Below, piece after piece: positions 1 to 7,257 of a stretch of 30,747 nt of DNA. How positions within the stretch are numbered: position 1 is the first letter of the stretch; every line of letters begins with the position of its first letter. Location: the NCBI GenBank assembly GCA_050178135.1, contig JBFXGJ010000024.1, forward strand, positions 1-30,747. The letters run 5' to 3'. Source of the stretch: UBA288 sp050178135. GTDB lineage: Archaea; Halobacteriota; Methanomicrobia; Methanomicrobiales; Methanospirillaceae. A model generated the notes under the pieces. That model did no database searches, had not been told where the DNA came from, and was given only the letters and a program-made list of their open reading frames with translations. The position numbers and the translations under genes were made by a program.

Positions 1-402
1 GGCCTTGATAAAAATCGTCAATTCAAATCTTCCGTCCTCCTTGATTGTCCCTTCGCTGTTCGCCCTCAGCGGCATCCATGCCGGGAGAGACATGTCAGGC
101 CCGGGAGGATCCTGGTCTTTTTTTTTTCATGGGCGGTTCCTGTGTAGACCTCTCCCAGTCCGGTGGAGGTTCTCGAACGGATCAATGCTGGTCGACGGTC
201 TTCGATGACCACCACTATCGTCTCCATCAATCTCTGCACGAGTTTCGCTCTGCCCGAAGGTCACCTTCACCTCGTCTGCGACTTCTCCGACAAGCAACGG
301 TAGTGCAGACTGCAATCGTTTATGGTCAATACCGCTCCAGAGAGAGCATGGACGGGGGGGGGCCGAAATATCCCCGATCGCCTTGAAAGGGTGCTTCAGA
401 GC
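1..402. other. Gene-poor left edge
   Basis: No open frame here has a convincing start, ribosome-binding site or recognisable domain. The stretch contains a run of ten T at 118-127 (see the terminator entry) and a G-run at about 352-360. It probably holds the 3' flank of a plus-strand gene lying outside the window and the downstream region of the minus-strand gene ending at 403. A 62-codon minus frame at 127-315 has a moderately protein-like composition but nothing recognisable. Confidence 0.4.
98..127 (+). terminator. Possible T-tract terminator
   Basis: A GC-rich segment containing the small palindrome AGGATCCT is followed by ten consecutive T (118-127). Archaeal transcription commonly stops at such T-tracts without needing a strong hairpin. 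It would end a transcript entering from the left edge; no plus-strand gene is visible upstream, so the target is inferred. Confidence 0.35.
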
Positions 403-1008
403 CTACGTGCGCACCAGGGTGAACGATTTGGAATACGAGTTGCCGTCAGTGGTCGTGATGACACAGCTGGCCGTGAACGGGGGACCCGGATTCCAATCAT
501 CCGGGGGACAGAGGTCAGGACCATAATACGAACACCCTACCCGGGTGTACCCATCAGTAATGGTGTGAGCGTCGGTGAGGGGGAGTTCAGTAGGCGGAAT
601 TCCCGCCTCGGGCAGGCCCGTCCAGCGCTCCATGTATTGGGACACACATTGCCTGGTACTCCCATCCTGCATCGTTCCCGTGATCGACCACGATACCTTC
701 TGCAGCAGGACTCCGGGTGGCAGGTGGCTCGCATCGTACGTGGACACGCTGTTGAGGTTGAAGTACCAGTCGTACAGCTTAAGGTCGTCCTTCCATACCC
801 GGTTGGGTGAGTAACTCCCCACCACCGTGATAAAGGGCGGGATGGGTTTCGGCGTGGGAGTGTGAAAGAATGTTATGGGGGGGTTGGTCGTCATCGGCAC
901 GATACTCCCGGTGAGGGGTCCGCCCTGGAAGCCCGGGAGGAGAAGACTGATTCCGATTCCAACGATCGCGACGGCGGCGAGTGCAATCAAGAGCTGTATC
1001 CGGTTCAT
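403..1008 (-). CDS. Membrane-anchored extracellular protein of unknown function
   Basis: A 201-residue protein that I do not recognise. Residues 5-26 form one hydrophobic helix (signal anchor or uncleaved signal peptide). A Pro/Thr-rich spacer (about 40-60, TPTPKPIPP) follows, then a globular domain rich in Ser, Thr and aromatic residues with four Cys in the last 90 residues (near 118, 157, 165 and 181) that could form two disulfides outside the cell. The start is supported by a GGAGTGA ribosome-binding site nine bases upstream and a TATA-like box further up. It is a monocistronic minus-strand gene with no partner nearby. The topology, with the C-terminus outside, follows from the single N-terminal helix; the role is unknown. 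Confidence 0.75.
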   Translation of the reverse strand: MNRIQLLIALAAVAIVGIGISLLLPGFQGGPLTGSIVPMTTNPPITFFHTPTPKPIPPFITVVGSYSPNRVWKDDLKLYDWYFNLNSVSTYDASHLPPGVLLQKVSWSITGTMQDGSTRQCVSQYMERWTGLPEAGIPPTELPLTDAHTITDGYTRVGCSYYGPDLCPPDDWNPGPPFTASCVITTTDGNSYSKSFTLVRT

Positions 1009-1545
1009 GGCGCGTCTTCACTCCCTGCTGCATTTCGATCTGGCGGATAGACAATAAGTGTATCTATATTAATCGCAGTATTCGGTGCGCGCCGGACCCG
1101 CCTGTCCACCTCCGATCGTCTCCCGGGGACCATCTCGACCGGTGTCTCCCGGGTGCCGAGCTGGTGCCGGGGCCGATCAGTTCTACCGCTCCTCGCTCGC
1201 TGGTTAAATCGGAGATCGATGCGGGAGTCGAGACGATAGAAGCCCACCAGGGCATCCAGGGGTGTGAAAACTCTTGTACAAGGGGGCGAAAGACGGGTAA
1301 TCGGTAGATGCGTTCGAACCTTTCGATGGAGACCTTGCCGATGACGGGTCGTCTTGCCAACCCTAAGTATCAGAACCGGCAGCTCCCGGCATCGGTGAGG
1401 ACGGAAATCGTGCCGAATCACGTGTTATTTATCGCTACTGTTATGTCGACCTGGTGCGCAAGCGATACTATCGGCGATTCTTATCGCCTTGTTGGGTCCC
1501 TCAAGGTTCCTTCAGAGCACGGCTTGAGTACGGGAGTGGATTACA
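1009..1545. other. Intergenic region between divergent genes
   Basis: 537 bases without a supportable gene. The left part carries the promoter of the minus-strand gene. The right part contains AT-rich patches near 1420-1450 and 1465-1490 (for example GTTATTTATCG) that could be the promoter of the zinc-ribbon gene at 1546, and a GGGAGTGG ribosome-binding site just before its ATG. I see no tRNA or structured RNA in it. Confidence 0.45.
1066..1080 (-). promoter_or_regulatory. TATA-like promoter of the gene at 403-1008
   Basis: On the minus strand the sequence GATTAATATAGATAC lies about 60 bases before the ATG at 1008, in an otherwise GC-rich region. This would give a leader of roughly 35 bases containing the GGAGTGA ribosome-binding site. 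Assigned by composition and distance only. Confidence 0.5.
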
Positions 1546-2295
1546 ATGACATCGTCCCCAGACGACCACCATCGGTTCTGCCCGATCTGTGGTGCACCCA
1601 GGAGACCGAAGCAGAAACACTGCGGTTCGTGCGGAGCCCTTCTTCCAATCATCCCGGTATGTCCTCACTGTGGAGCAGAGGTGCGCAGCGAAAAACCGTT
1701 CTGCGGCTCCTGCGGCGGCGCCCTGACGCCGTCCGCGGGGCCGGCATCCCGGGACCCTGCCCCGGTACCACCCCCTCCACGACCTGTGGTCTCCTCCCCG
1801 GAGCCCCCGTCTCGTGTGCCCGCCGCCGGCCCGAGCCCGAAGCGATCGGTCTTCGGCTGGCTCGTCATCGCTGCCGTGGGGCTGGTGGCGATCGTGGGGG
1901 TCGGCCTTGTCGGCCTCGTGCTTCTCGAGGAGATCCTGACCTCGACACCACCGGACGATGACGACTATATGCGGACGACTGCCGCGAAGACGCCGATGGT
2001 GACGCCGTACCAGGTTTCGGGTGCGGACGTCGACGGTGCGAAACAGGTCCTCGCCGCTGCTGCCGGCGCTCTCTCGAGCGGAGACACCGCGACGTTTCTC
2101 CAGCATGTCTCTGCGTCGCTTCCTCGGTCCGATGATATCCCCCCCGAGAAGGCGACCGCCCTCGCTGGTGCCTTCAATGGTGCCCGCATGGTCCGGGCGG
2201 AGGGGCCGGGTATCATCTCGTGGGTGATGACCCTGGATGGAGAGACGGTCCCATTCCAGACGATCATGGAGGGGGGCTCATGGAAGATCTACTGA
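1546..2295 (+). CDS. Zinc-ribbon membrane protein
   Basis: A 249-residue protein with two double-Cys zinc ribbons at the N-terminus (C12/C15 with C26/C29, and C39/C42 with C53/C56), a Pro-rich linker (70-100), one transmembrane helix (about 104-127) and an extracellular C-terminal domain of about 110 residues starting after an Asp-rich turn. The zinc ribbons would be cytoplasmic and the C-terminal domain outside. This architecture is common in uncharacterised methanogen proteins. The C-terminal part, with an ALSSGD...FL motif and ending in GGSWKIY, resembles small NTF2-like or DUF4878-type extracellular domains, but that is a weak guess. A GGGAGTGG ribosome-binding site precedes the ATG. The last 16 bases overlap the next gene, so the two are probably co-transcribed. 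Confidence 0.8.
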   Translation: MTSSPDDHHRFCPICGAPRRPKQKHCGSCGALLPIIPVCPHCGAEVRSEKPFCGSCGGALTPSAGPASRDPAPVPPPPRPVVSSPEPPSRVPAAGPSPKRSVFGWLVIAAVGLVAIVGVGLVGLVLLEEILTSTPPDDDDYMRTTAAKTPMVTPYQVSGADVDGAKQVLAAAAGALSSGDTATFLQHVSASLPRSDDIPPEKATALAGAFNGARMVRAEGPGIISWVMTLDGETVPFQTIMEGGSWKIY

Positions 2296-4259
2296 GGACG
2301 CACATTCTCTGTGCGGTCCTCTCCCTCTGCCTTCTGCTGGTCCCGGTATCCGCGTACGACGATGTGGGCGGCCTGAAGGCGCACACCGCCATCAACACCA
2401 ACGCCGTCACTCTCTTCCAGTCCCAGCTGATGCCGGCGGACCCGTATCTCAAGGCCCCGCTCGCCACCCTGGACGGCATGCCCTGCTGGGGGTATGCCTG
2501 GGAGCCCAAGGAGGACGGGGGACCCGGAGAGATGGTCCTGGCTCCCGCGACCCGTCCGGACATAAGAAAGCAGAAAAAAATGAAGGACTGGATCATCGGA
2601 GGCGGCTACTCGGCGGATGAACCCGAGGGCCCGAGTGCCCTGGTCCACTTCTACGACCCGATGGCTGGCGAGGGGCAACGCCACCTGACCGACCAGCAGT
2701 TCGTGATCACTGTCCTCCACTATCTGTCGAGCACCCTCAATGCCAACCCGGAGACGGACGCCCGCGACTGGGGGCTCAAGGACCTGAGCCGCAACATGGA
2801 GATCTACGGCATCAACTTCATACAGGAGTACGCTTACGACGATGCGAAGGAGAACCTGTTGAAGGCCCTCGCGTCGCACGAGAACAATAACGAGTTCTAT
2901 GGAAGGGCCTGGCGGGGGATTGGAGAGACCATGCACATGATCTCGGACATGACCGTTCCCGCGCACGTGAGAAACGATGGGCACGCAGCAGCCCTCAGGG
3001 ACTCTGACCCGTACGAGAGCACGACGAACTTCGAGCATGTGAACCAGTACGCCGGCAACAGCCCGGCGTCGCTTCAATATCGGCAGAACATCAACGGGCT
3101 GATGCACGACGTCGCCCGGTTTACCAACAACAATTTCTACTCAAAGGACACGATCCCGGGCCAGACGACGTCGACGACGAAGTACTCCCTGCCCGATCTC
3201 ACGAAGATGGACGTTATCAAGGGTGGTTCCCTCGATGGGTACCTCAAGGACTCTGCGGGAAGGGTGACGGCGGCACCCAACTCCTGGGCGAAAAAGGCCT
3301 GGAGTGGAAAGGCGTACGCGATTGACCCGATCGTGGTCGATGCACAGCGCCGGGTCCTTGTCCCCACGGCTGTGCGCTCAAGCGCTGCCGTGCTCGACCG
3401 GTTCCTTCCGCGGTTCGAGGTGACGATGCGCTATGCTCCGGAAGACCCCAACGACCCTGATTCCGGGAGATACACGATGCACGGAGAGATAAGGGTCGCG
3501 AAGGATGCCTGGAACCGGCTGGAATGGCCGGAGCGGCTCGAGATCAACAACGGCGCGACGATCGTCCTGACGAAGAAGGACGGCACGTCGAGGCAGGTGA
3601 AAGTGGACCCGAAGATCGTGAGAAACATGAACGAGTTCTCGTTCGATTTCTCGGCGAAGCCCGATGAGACGGTGGACCTGATGTACGACCTCGGAGGGTA
3701 CTGTGTCTACGCCAAGAAGGACGAGGGGACCGGACTGAAACCCGGGGTCTGGAAGTTCACGGGGAAACAGGGGTGGCCGAACGAGATAGCCATCGTCAGG
3801 AACGCGCAGGGCGTCCTCGTCGCGGAGTACCGCAATGAAAACAACATTCCGATGACCTATACCTTTGAAGAGACGACCATCCCCCTGGACTCGAAGAACG
3901 TGGATGCAGCTTTCCGCGAGCTCTTCGAGGAGGGAGTTCGCCAGGGATTCTTCACGTCCGGTCAGAAGACGCTCAATACCTTCACCGCGCGGATGAAGAA
4001 CCCCAACCCGACGGACTGCAGCGCCTGGGACGTTGTTATAAACGGGGGAGTCTCGCATGACGGACGGAAATTCGTGGGGTCATACACGGTGTCCTACGTC
4101 TGCGGGTCGGACAGGAGCCAATACTACGACCGTGCCCTGGTGGGGACCTGGCTTCGCGAATACACCGGGGGAGCGGTTGACGGGAGCTTTGCCAGGACAA
4201 CGCGTACCACGCAATCCGCAGGTATGCCCGTGGGTGTGAACCCATACGGGATCCAGTAA
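2280..4259 (+). CDS. Secreted zinc-dependent phospholipase C-like protein
   Basis: A 659-residue exported protein. Residues 5-25 are a signal peptide ending VPVSAYD. The first 260 residues resemble the all-helical Zn-dependent phospholipase C / S1-P1 nuclease fold: an early H35, HFYDP at 123-127, HxxxD at H219-D223 in a segment containing VPAHVRND (226-233), then SDPYE and FEHV near 243-254. These are spaced as in that family's trinuclear zinc site. The remaining 400 residues are beta-rich and I do not recognise them. The ATG at 2280 is preceded by a GGAGGGGGG ribosome-binding site inside the end of the zinc-ribbon gene. The real substrate (phospholipid, or something else at the surface) is unknown; hydrolase activity is inferred from the motifs. 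Confidence 0.7.
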   Translation: MEDLLRTHILCAVLSLCLLLVPVSAYDDVGGLKAHTAINTNAVTLFQSQLMPADPYLKAPLATLDGMPCWGYAWEPKEDGGPGEMVLAPATRPDIRKQKKMKDWIIGGGYSADEPEGPSALVHFYDPMAGEGQRHLTDQQFVITVLHYLSSTLNANPETDARDWGLKDLSRNMEIYGINFIQEYAYDDAKENLLKALASHENNNEFYGRAWRGIGETMHMISDMTVPAHVRNDGHAAALRDSDPYESTTNFEHVNQYAGNSPASLQYRQNINGLMHDVARFTNNNFYSKDTIPGQTTSTTKYSLPDLTKMDVIKGGSLDGYLKDSAGRVTAAPNSWAKKAWSGKAYAIDPIVVDAQRRVLVPTAVRSSAAVLDRFLPRFEVTMRYAPEDPNDPDSGRYTMHGEIRVAKDAWNRLEWPERLEINNGATIVLTKKDGTSRQVKVDPKIVRNMNEFSFDFSAKPDETVDLMYDLGGYCVYAKKDEGTGLKPGVWKFTGKQGWPNEIAIVRNAQGVLVAEYRNENNIPMTYTFEETTIPLDSKNVDAAFRELFEEGVRQGFFTSGQKTLNTFTARMKNPNPTDCSAWDVVINGGVSHDGRKFVGSYTVSYVCGSDRSQYYDRALVGTWLREYTGGAVDGSFARTTRTTQSAGMPVGVNPYGIQ

Positions 4260-4586
4260 GGCCAGACATCAACCCGTTTTTCCAACCCCCTGGCCCTCTC
4301 TGAACCATCTCCTGGCAGGAAGGGGGGGAGCGTTCGTCGATGAGGAGCCCCTCCTGCCACGCCTGGGTGCCGGTCGGTTCTTTCGGAACAGCAACGGTGT
4401 ATGCGTCTCTCCTTCTTCTGGCGGGTTGACATGCGCCGGCCCTGCCTGGACGGGCGAGCGATACCACGGCTCCGGGAGGGAACGAGACATCCCTGCACCA
4501 CCATCTCGGGGTCGTTCCGGTTCGGGGACGCCGTTCGGGAGAAGATGTCGCAACCTTGATCACCTTCGTCCGTCCACCTACTCTCG
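4260..4586 (+). other. Intergenic region, no gene seen
   Basis: 327 bases between the phospholipase-like gene and the TPR lipoprotein gene. A run of five T at 4277-4281, 18 bases after the upstream stop, may end that transcript. No clear TATA box or ribosome-binding site is visible before 4587, and I recognise no RNA gene. Confidence 0.4.
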
Positions 4587-5090
4587 ATGCGGCCAGCCAT
4601 CCTGCTCGTCGGTGTCCTCCTGATCGGCTGTGGGTGCATCTCGCTCTCGGAGAGTGCGGACGACTGGAACAGTCGCGGCGAGACCCATCACACCATGGGC
4701 CGGTACGAGGAGGCGGTGACCGCCTTCGACCGGGCGATCGCCATCGACTCGAAGCATGAGGCTGCCTGGAAGAACCGGGGCCTCTCGCTCGCCATGCTGA
4801 ACCGGACGTCCGATTCGGAGGAGTCCTTCGCCCGTGCTATCGCCATCGATCCAACCGATGCAGAGGTCTTCTACTACCAGGCTCTCGCCAGGAACGCGAC
4901 GGGAGATCGCCCCGGCGCCCTCGCGAGTATCGGGCGGTCCGTCGCGATCGCCCCGACGTCTCGTGACGGAGCGATCACCCTCTTCTCGTCCCTGCAGTTC
5001 CAGGGAGACCTCCTCTCGCTCGAAGGGCGTAACGAGGAGGCGAACCGGTCGTACGCCCGTGCCCACGAGGTGATGCAGAGCACGATCTGA
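4587..5090 (+). CDS. TPR-repeat lipoprotein
   Basis: A 167-residue protein with a short lipoprotein signal (LLVGVLLIGC, Cys15 the likely lipidated residue, with another Cys at 17). Three to four tetratricopeptide repeats follow: about 24-57 (NSRGETHHTMGRYEEAVTAF), 58-91, 92-125 and a degenerate one at 133-165. TPR units form a helical scaffold for protein-protein contacts, here presumably on the outer face of the membrane. The gene stands alone on the plus strand with 300-400 base gaps on both sides and no obvious ribosome-binding site, so translation may be leaderless. The partner is unknown. Confidence 0.8.
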   Translation: MRPAILLVGVLLIGCGCISLSESADDWNSRGETHHTMGRYEEAVTAFDRAIAIDSKHEAAWKNRGLSLAMLNRTSDSEESFARAIAIDPTDAEVFYYQALARNATGDRPGALASIGRSVAIAPTSRDGAITLFSSLQFQGDLLSLEGRNEEANRSYARAHEVMQSTI

Positions 5091-5477
5091 CTCTCGGCGA
5101 GGGACTTGTGGTGTCCATCTCATTCCAGATGGGGCGTCGCCAGGATCCCTGCCGCAGTTCATCGGCGGCGAACCCGGTGAAACAGGCCTGTGTCATCTGA
5201 AGTGAGGGACAACCCGCGCGCCTGTCAGCACCGGGGACGATGAGACGCTTGCTGCTCGGGGGGGACCTCACCTCGTCCAGGTCCGCTCCAATGAACCGGA
5301 CCGGCGGATCGACCTCTGCCGGCGGTCCCCCGGTCAGGTCAGGTCGACCTGGATGTTCCTCTTGAGGATCACCTCCGGGTCGTGTTTGCCAGGAGAGGGC
5401 TGTCCATTTCTATCAGAGTATCTTTTTCAATTTAATGCATGGCAAATTATTATCATCTCTATATGTCATTGTTCCGC
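5091..5477. other. Intergenic region with a palindrome and promoter-like AT stretch
   Basis: No gene is supported in these 387 bases. A perfect 12-base palindrome CAGGTCGACCTG lies at 5340-5351, preceded by two further GGTCA copies (5331-5341). From about 5410 to 5470 the composition turns abruptly AT-rich and contains the likely promoter of the PKD lipoprotein gene. Confidence 0.4.
5440..5456 (+). promoter_or_regulatory. TATA-like promoter of the PKD lipoprotein gene
   Basis: The segment CAAATTATTATC (about 5443-5454) lies 25-35 bases before the ATG at 5478, the usual archaeal TATA distance for a leaderless or nearly leaderless mRNA; no ribosome-binding site precedes that ATG. This argues against using the in-frame ATG at 5439, which would put the promoter inside the coding sequence. 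Confidence 0.5.
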
Positions 5478-6941
5478 ATGGACACACGAGGTTCCACGTT
5501 TCTGTTGCTGGCGATCCTGGTCGCCACCTGCGCTGCCGTCTTCCTGGCCGGTTGCACCGGTACGCCGTCCGGCGGAAGCAACCAGACCGCTGTTCCGACC
5601 ACCCTGGCCGGCAACACTTCAGCCGCCAATGCATCGGCGGCGCCGGGAGCGAATGAGACCGCCGCGGGTCTGGGTGCGATAATGGCGGGAACACCGGTGC
5701 CGGAAGCATCGGTCTCGTCGGTGCAGAAGGCGACCCAGGCTGGAGCGCCGACGTCCGGCACGACGCCGGTGAGCCCGACACCCACGAAGTGCACGACCGA
5801 CTTCACGGCAAGCGTCACCTCCGGTGTGGCGCCCCTGACAGTCACGTTCACCGCCACCGCCCCGTGCGACGCCCAGAAGCGGACCTGGGTCTTCGGGGAC
5901 GGCGGCCCGATGGCCTCCATCGAAGGGGCCAAAGTGGAGACGTACACCTACGACACCCCGGGGACGTACACCGTGAAACTCTCGGAGAAGTTCTACTCGG
6001 ATGATCCAGCCGATACCCTGGGATTCTACGCGAGCGAGAAGGAGAAGGTCGGGTATGTCATCGTCACCGGGACGACATCTGCCACTGGAACCGCATCCAT
6101 CACCGGGACGACCTCCGCCAAGGGGACAGCGACGGTCACGGGGACCGCGGCGGTCACGGGGACGGCGTCCGTCACCGGGACGACGACGGTGAGCCCCACG
6201 CCCACGCATTGCCAGGCCGACTTCACGGCGAGCGTCACCTCGGGCCCGGCACCCCTGACGGTCACATTCACGAGGACCGCCCCCTGTGCCTCGCAGAAAC
6301 GGAACTGGAACTTCGGTGACGGTGGCCCAATGTCCAGCATCGAGGGTGGCCCCGTGGAGACCTATACCTACGAGACGCCCGGGACGTACACGGTCAGCCT
6401 GTACGAGAAGTTTTATACCGACGACAACATCGAGGGTTTCTACGGAGATACCGAGACGAAGGTCGGTTTCATCACGGTCACCGGCTCGGCGGTGAGTCCC
6501 ACGCCCACGCACTGCCAGGCCGACTTCACGGCGAGCGTCACCTCGGGCCCGGCACCCCTGACGGTCACATTCACGAGGACCGCCCCCTGTGCCTCGCAGA
6601 AACGGAACTGGAACTTCGGTGACGGTGGCCCGATGTCCAGCATCGAGGGTGGCCCCGTGGAGACCTATACCTACGAGACGCCCGGGACGTACACGGTCAG
6701 CCTGTACGAGAAGTTTTATACCGACGATAACATCGAGGGTTTCTACGGAGATACCGAGACGAAGGTCGGCTCTATCACCGTGACCAAGGGCCTGGTCGTG
6801 AATCCCTCCCTGCACATCCCGCACCTGCCCACCCTCAAGGCGACCCCGCTGGTCACGCTCGTCAAGCCGGGCATCACCCTTCCGAAAGAGAAGAAGGAGA
6901 TCGTCGTCAACCCGATCGGACCGGTCTCCGGAAACGGCTGA
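5478..6941 (+). CDS. Triple PKD-domain surface lipoprotein
   Basis: A 487-residue exported protein. Residues 5-26 are a lipoprotein signal (VFLAGC, Cys26), followed by an Ala/Thr/Ser-rich stalk (27-97). Three PKD-type immunoglobulin-fold modules follow (about 98-198, 238-338 and 339-439), each with the family signature APLTVTFT...W.FGDGGP...ETYTY.TPGTYTV. PKD1 and PKD2 are separated by a low-complexity linker of VTGT-like units (about 198-237), likely O-glycosylated. Modules 2 and 3 are nearly identical at DNA level. Each module has a Cys pair (HC..., APC...) that could form a disulfide. PKD modules mediate adhesion or S-layer contacts in Methanomicrobia. An upstream in-frame ATG (5439) would add 13 residues but overlaps the promoter. 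Confidence 0.85.
   Translation: MDTRGSTFLLLAILVATCAAVFLAGCTGTPSGGSNQTAVPTTLAGNTSAANASAAPGANETAAGLGAIMAGTPVPEASVSSVQKATQAGAPTSGTTPVSPTPTKCTTDFTASVTSGVAPLTVTFTATAPCDAQKRTWVFGDGGPMASIEGAKVETYTYDTPGTYTVKLSEKFYSDDPADTLGFYASEKEKVGYVIVTGTTSATGTASITGTTSAKGTATVTGTAAVTGTASVTGTTTVSPTPTHCQADFTASVTSGPAPLTVTFTRTAPCASQKRNWNFGDGGPMSSIEGGPVETYTYETPGTYTVSLYEKFYTDDNIEGFYGDTETKVGFITVTGSAVSPTPTHCQADFTASVTSGPAPLTVTFTRTAPCASQKRNWNFGDGGPMSSIEGGPVETYTYETPGTYTVSLYEKFYTDDNIEGFYGDTETKVGSITVTKGLVVNPSLHIPHLPTLKATPLVTLVKPGITLPKEKKEIVVNPIGPVSGNG
6191..6796 (+). repeat. Two-copy 303-base tandem repeat encoding PKD modules 2 and 3
   Basis: Copy 1 starts at 6191 and copy 2 at 6494, a period of 303 bases (101 codons). Across the first roughly 280 bases I count only four differences (C/T near position 5, CATTGC/CACTGC, CCA/CCG, GAC/GAT), all synonymous; the copies diverge in the last codons. 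PKD module 1 (5770-6060) is much more diverged, so modules 2 and 3 were duplicated or homogenised recently. Confidence 0.9.
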
Positions 6942-7257
6942 GGTGACCCCGGGATGGGGGCAGCTCCCTTCCCATTCCGGTCTCCCGGACAGATGAGGGG
7001 GATTTCATCATCTCCATCTTCACCAACAGTCCCACCCACCCCCGTCCCGTGACCCGACGGGCATGCCGTCTCCTGTCCCTGCTGAGAGACGCCGGAGGAG
7101 TATTCGATCGGTGGATGGGAGTGATGCGGGGGACCTCCGAAAAGAAGATCGATGCTCCGGTCGGCATCCGTCCGCATAGGTCCTCTCTTGGAAAACCTTT
7201 TTGTCTCTCCCCGCACTACGAAGGCTTCGTCTCCCTCCAGGAGAGCAGGCTGATGTG
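6942..7257 (+). other. Intergenic region before the histidine kinase gene
   Basis: No gene supported in 316 bases. A T-rich run near 7197-7203 (AAAACCTTTTTG) and the GATGA...TCATC inverted repeat near 6993-7011 may take part in terminating the upstream transcript. A GGAGAG motif about 12 bases before the ATG at 7258 serves as ribosome-binding site. Confidence 0.35.

Noticed and set aside
127..315. Minus-strand 62-codon frame near the left edge
   Set aside because: No ribosome-binding site, no recognisable motif, and the end is low-complexity.
1305..1325. T-loop-like GTTCGAACC resembling a tRNA
   Set aside because: Flanking bases do not form a T-stem and no acceptor or anticodon arms can be paired around it.
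5619..6824. 401-codon minus-strand open frame opposite the PKD gene
   Set aside because: It mirrors the PKD repeats and is a consequence of their duplication.
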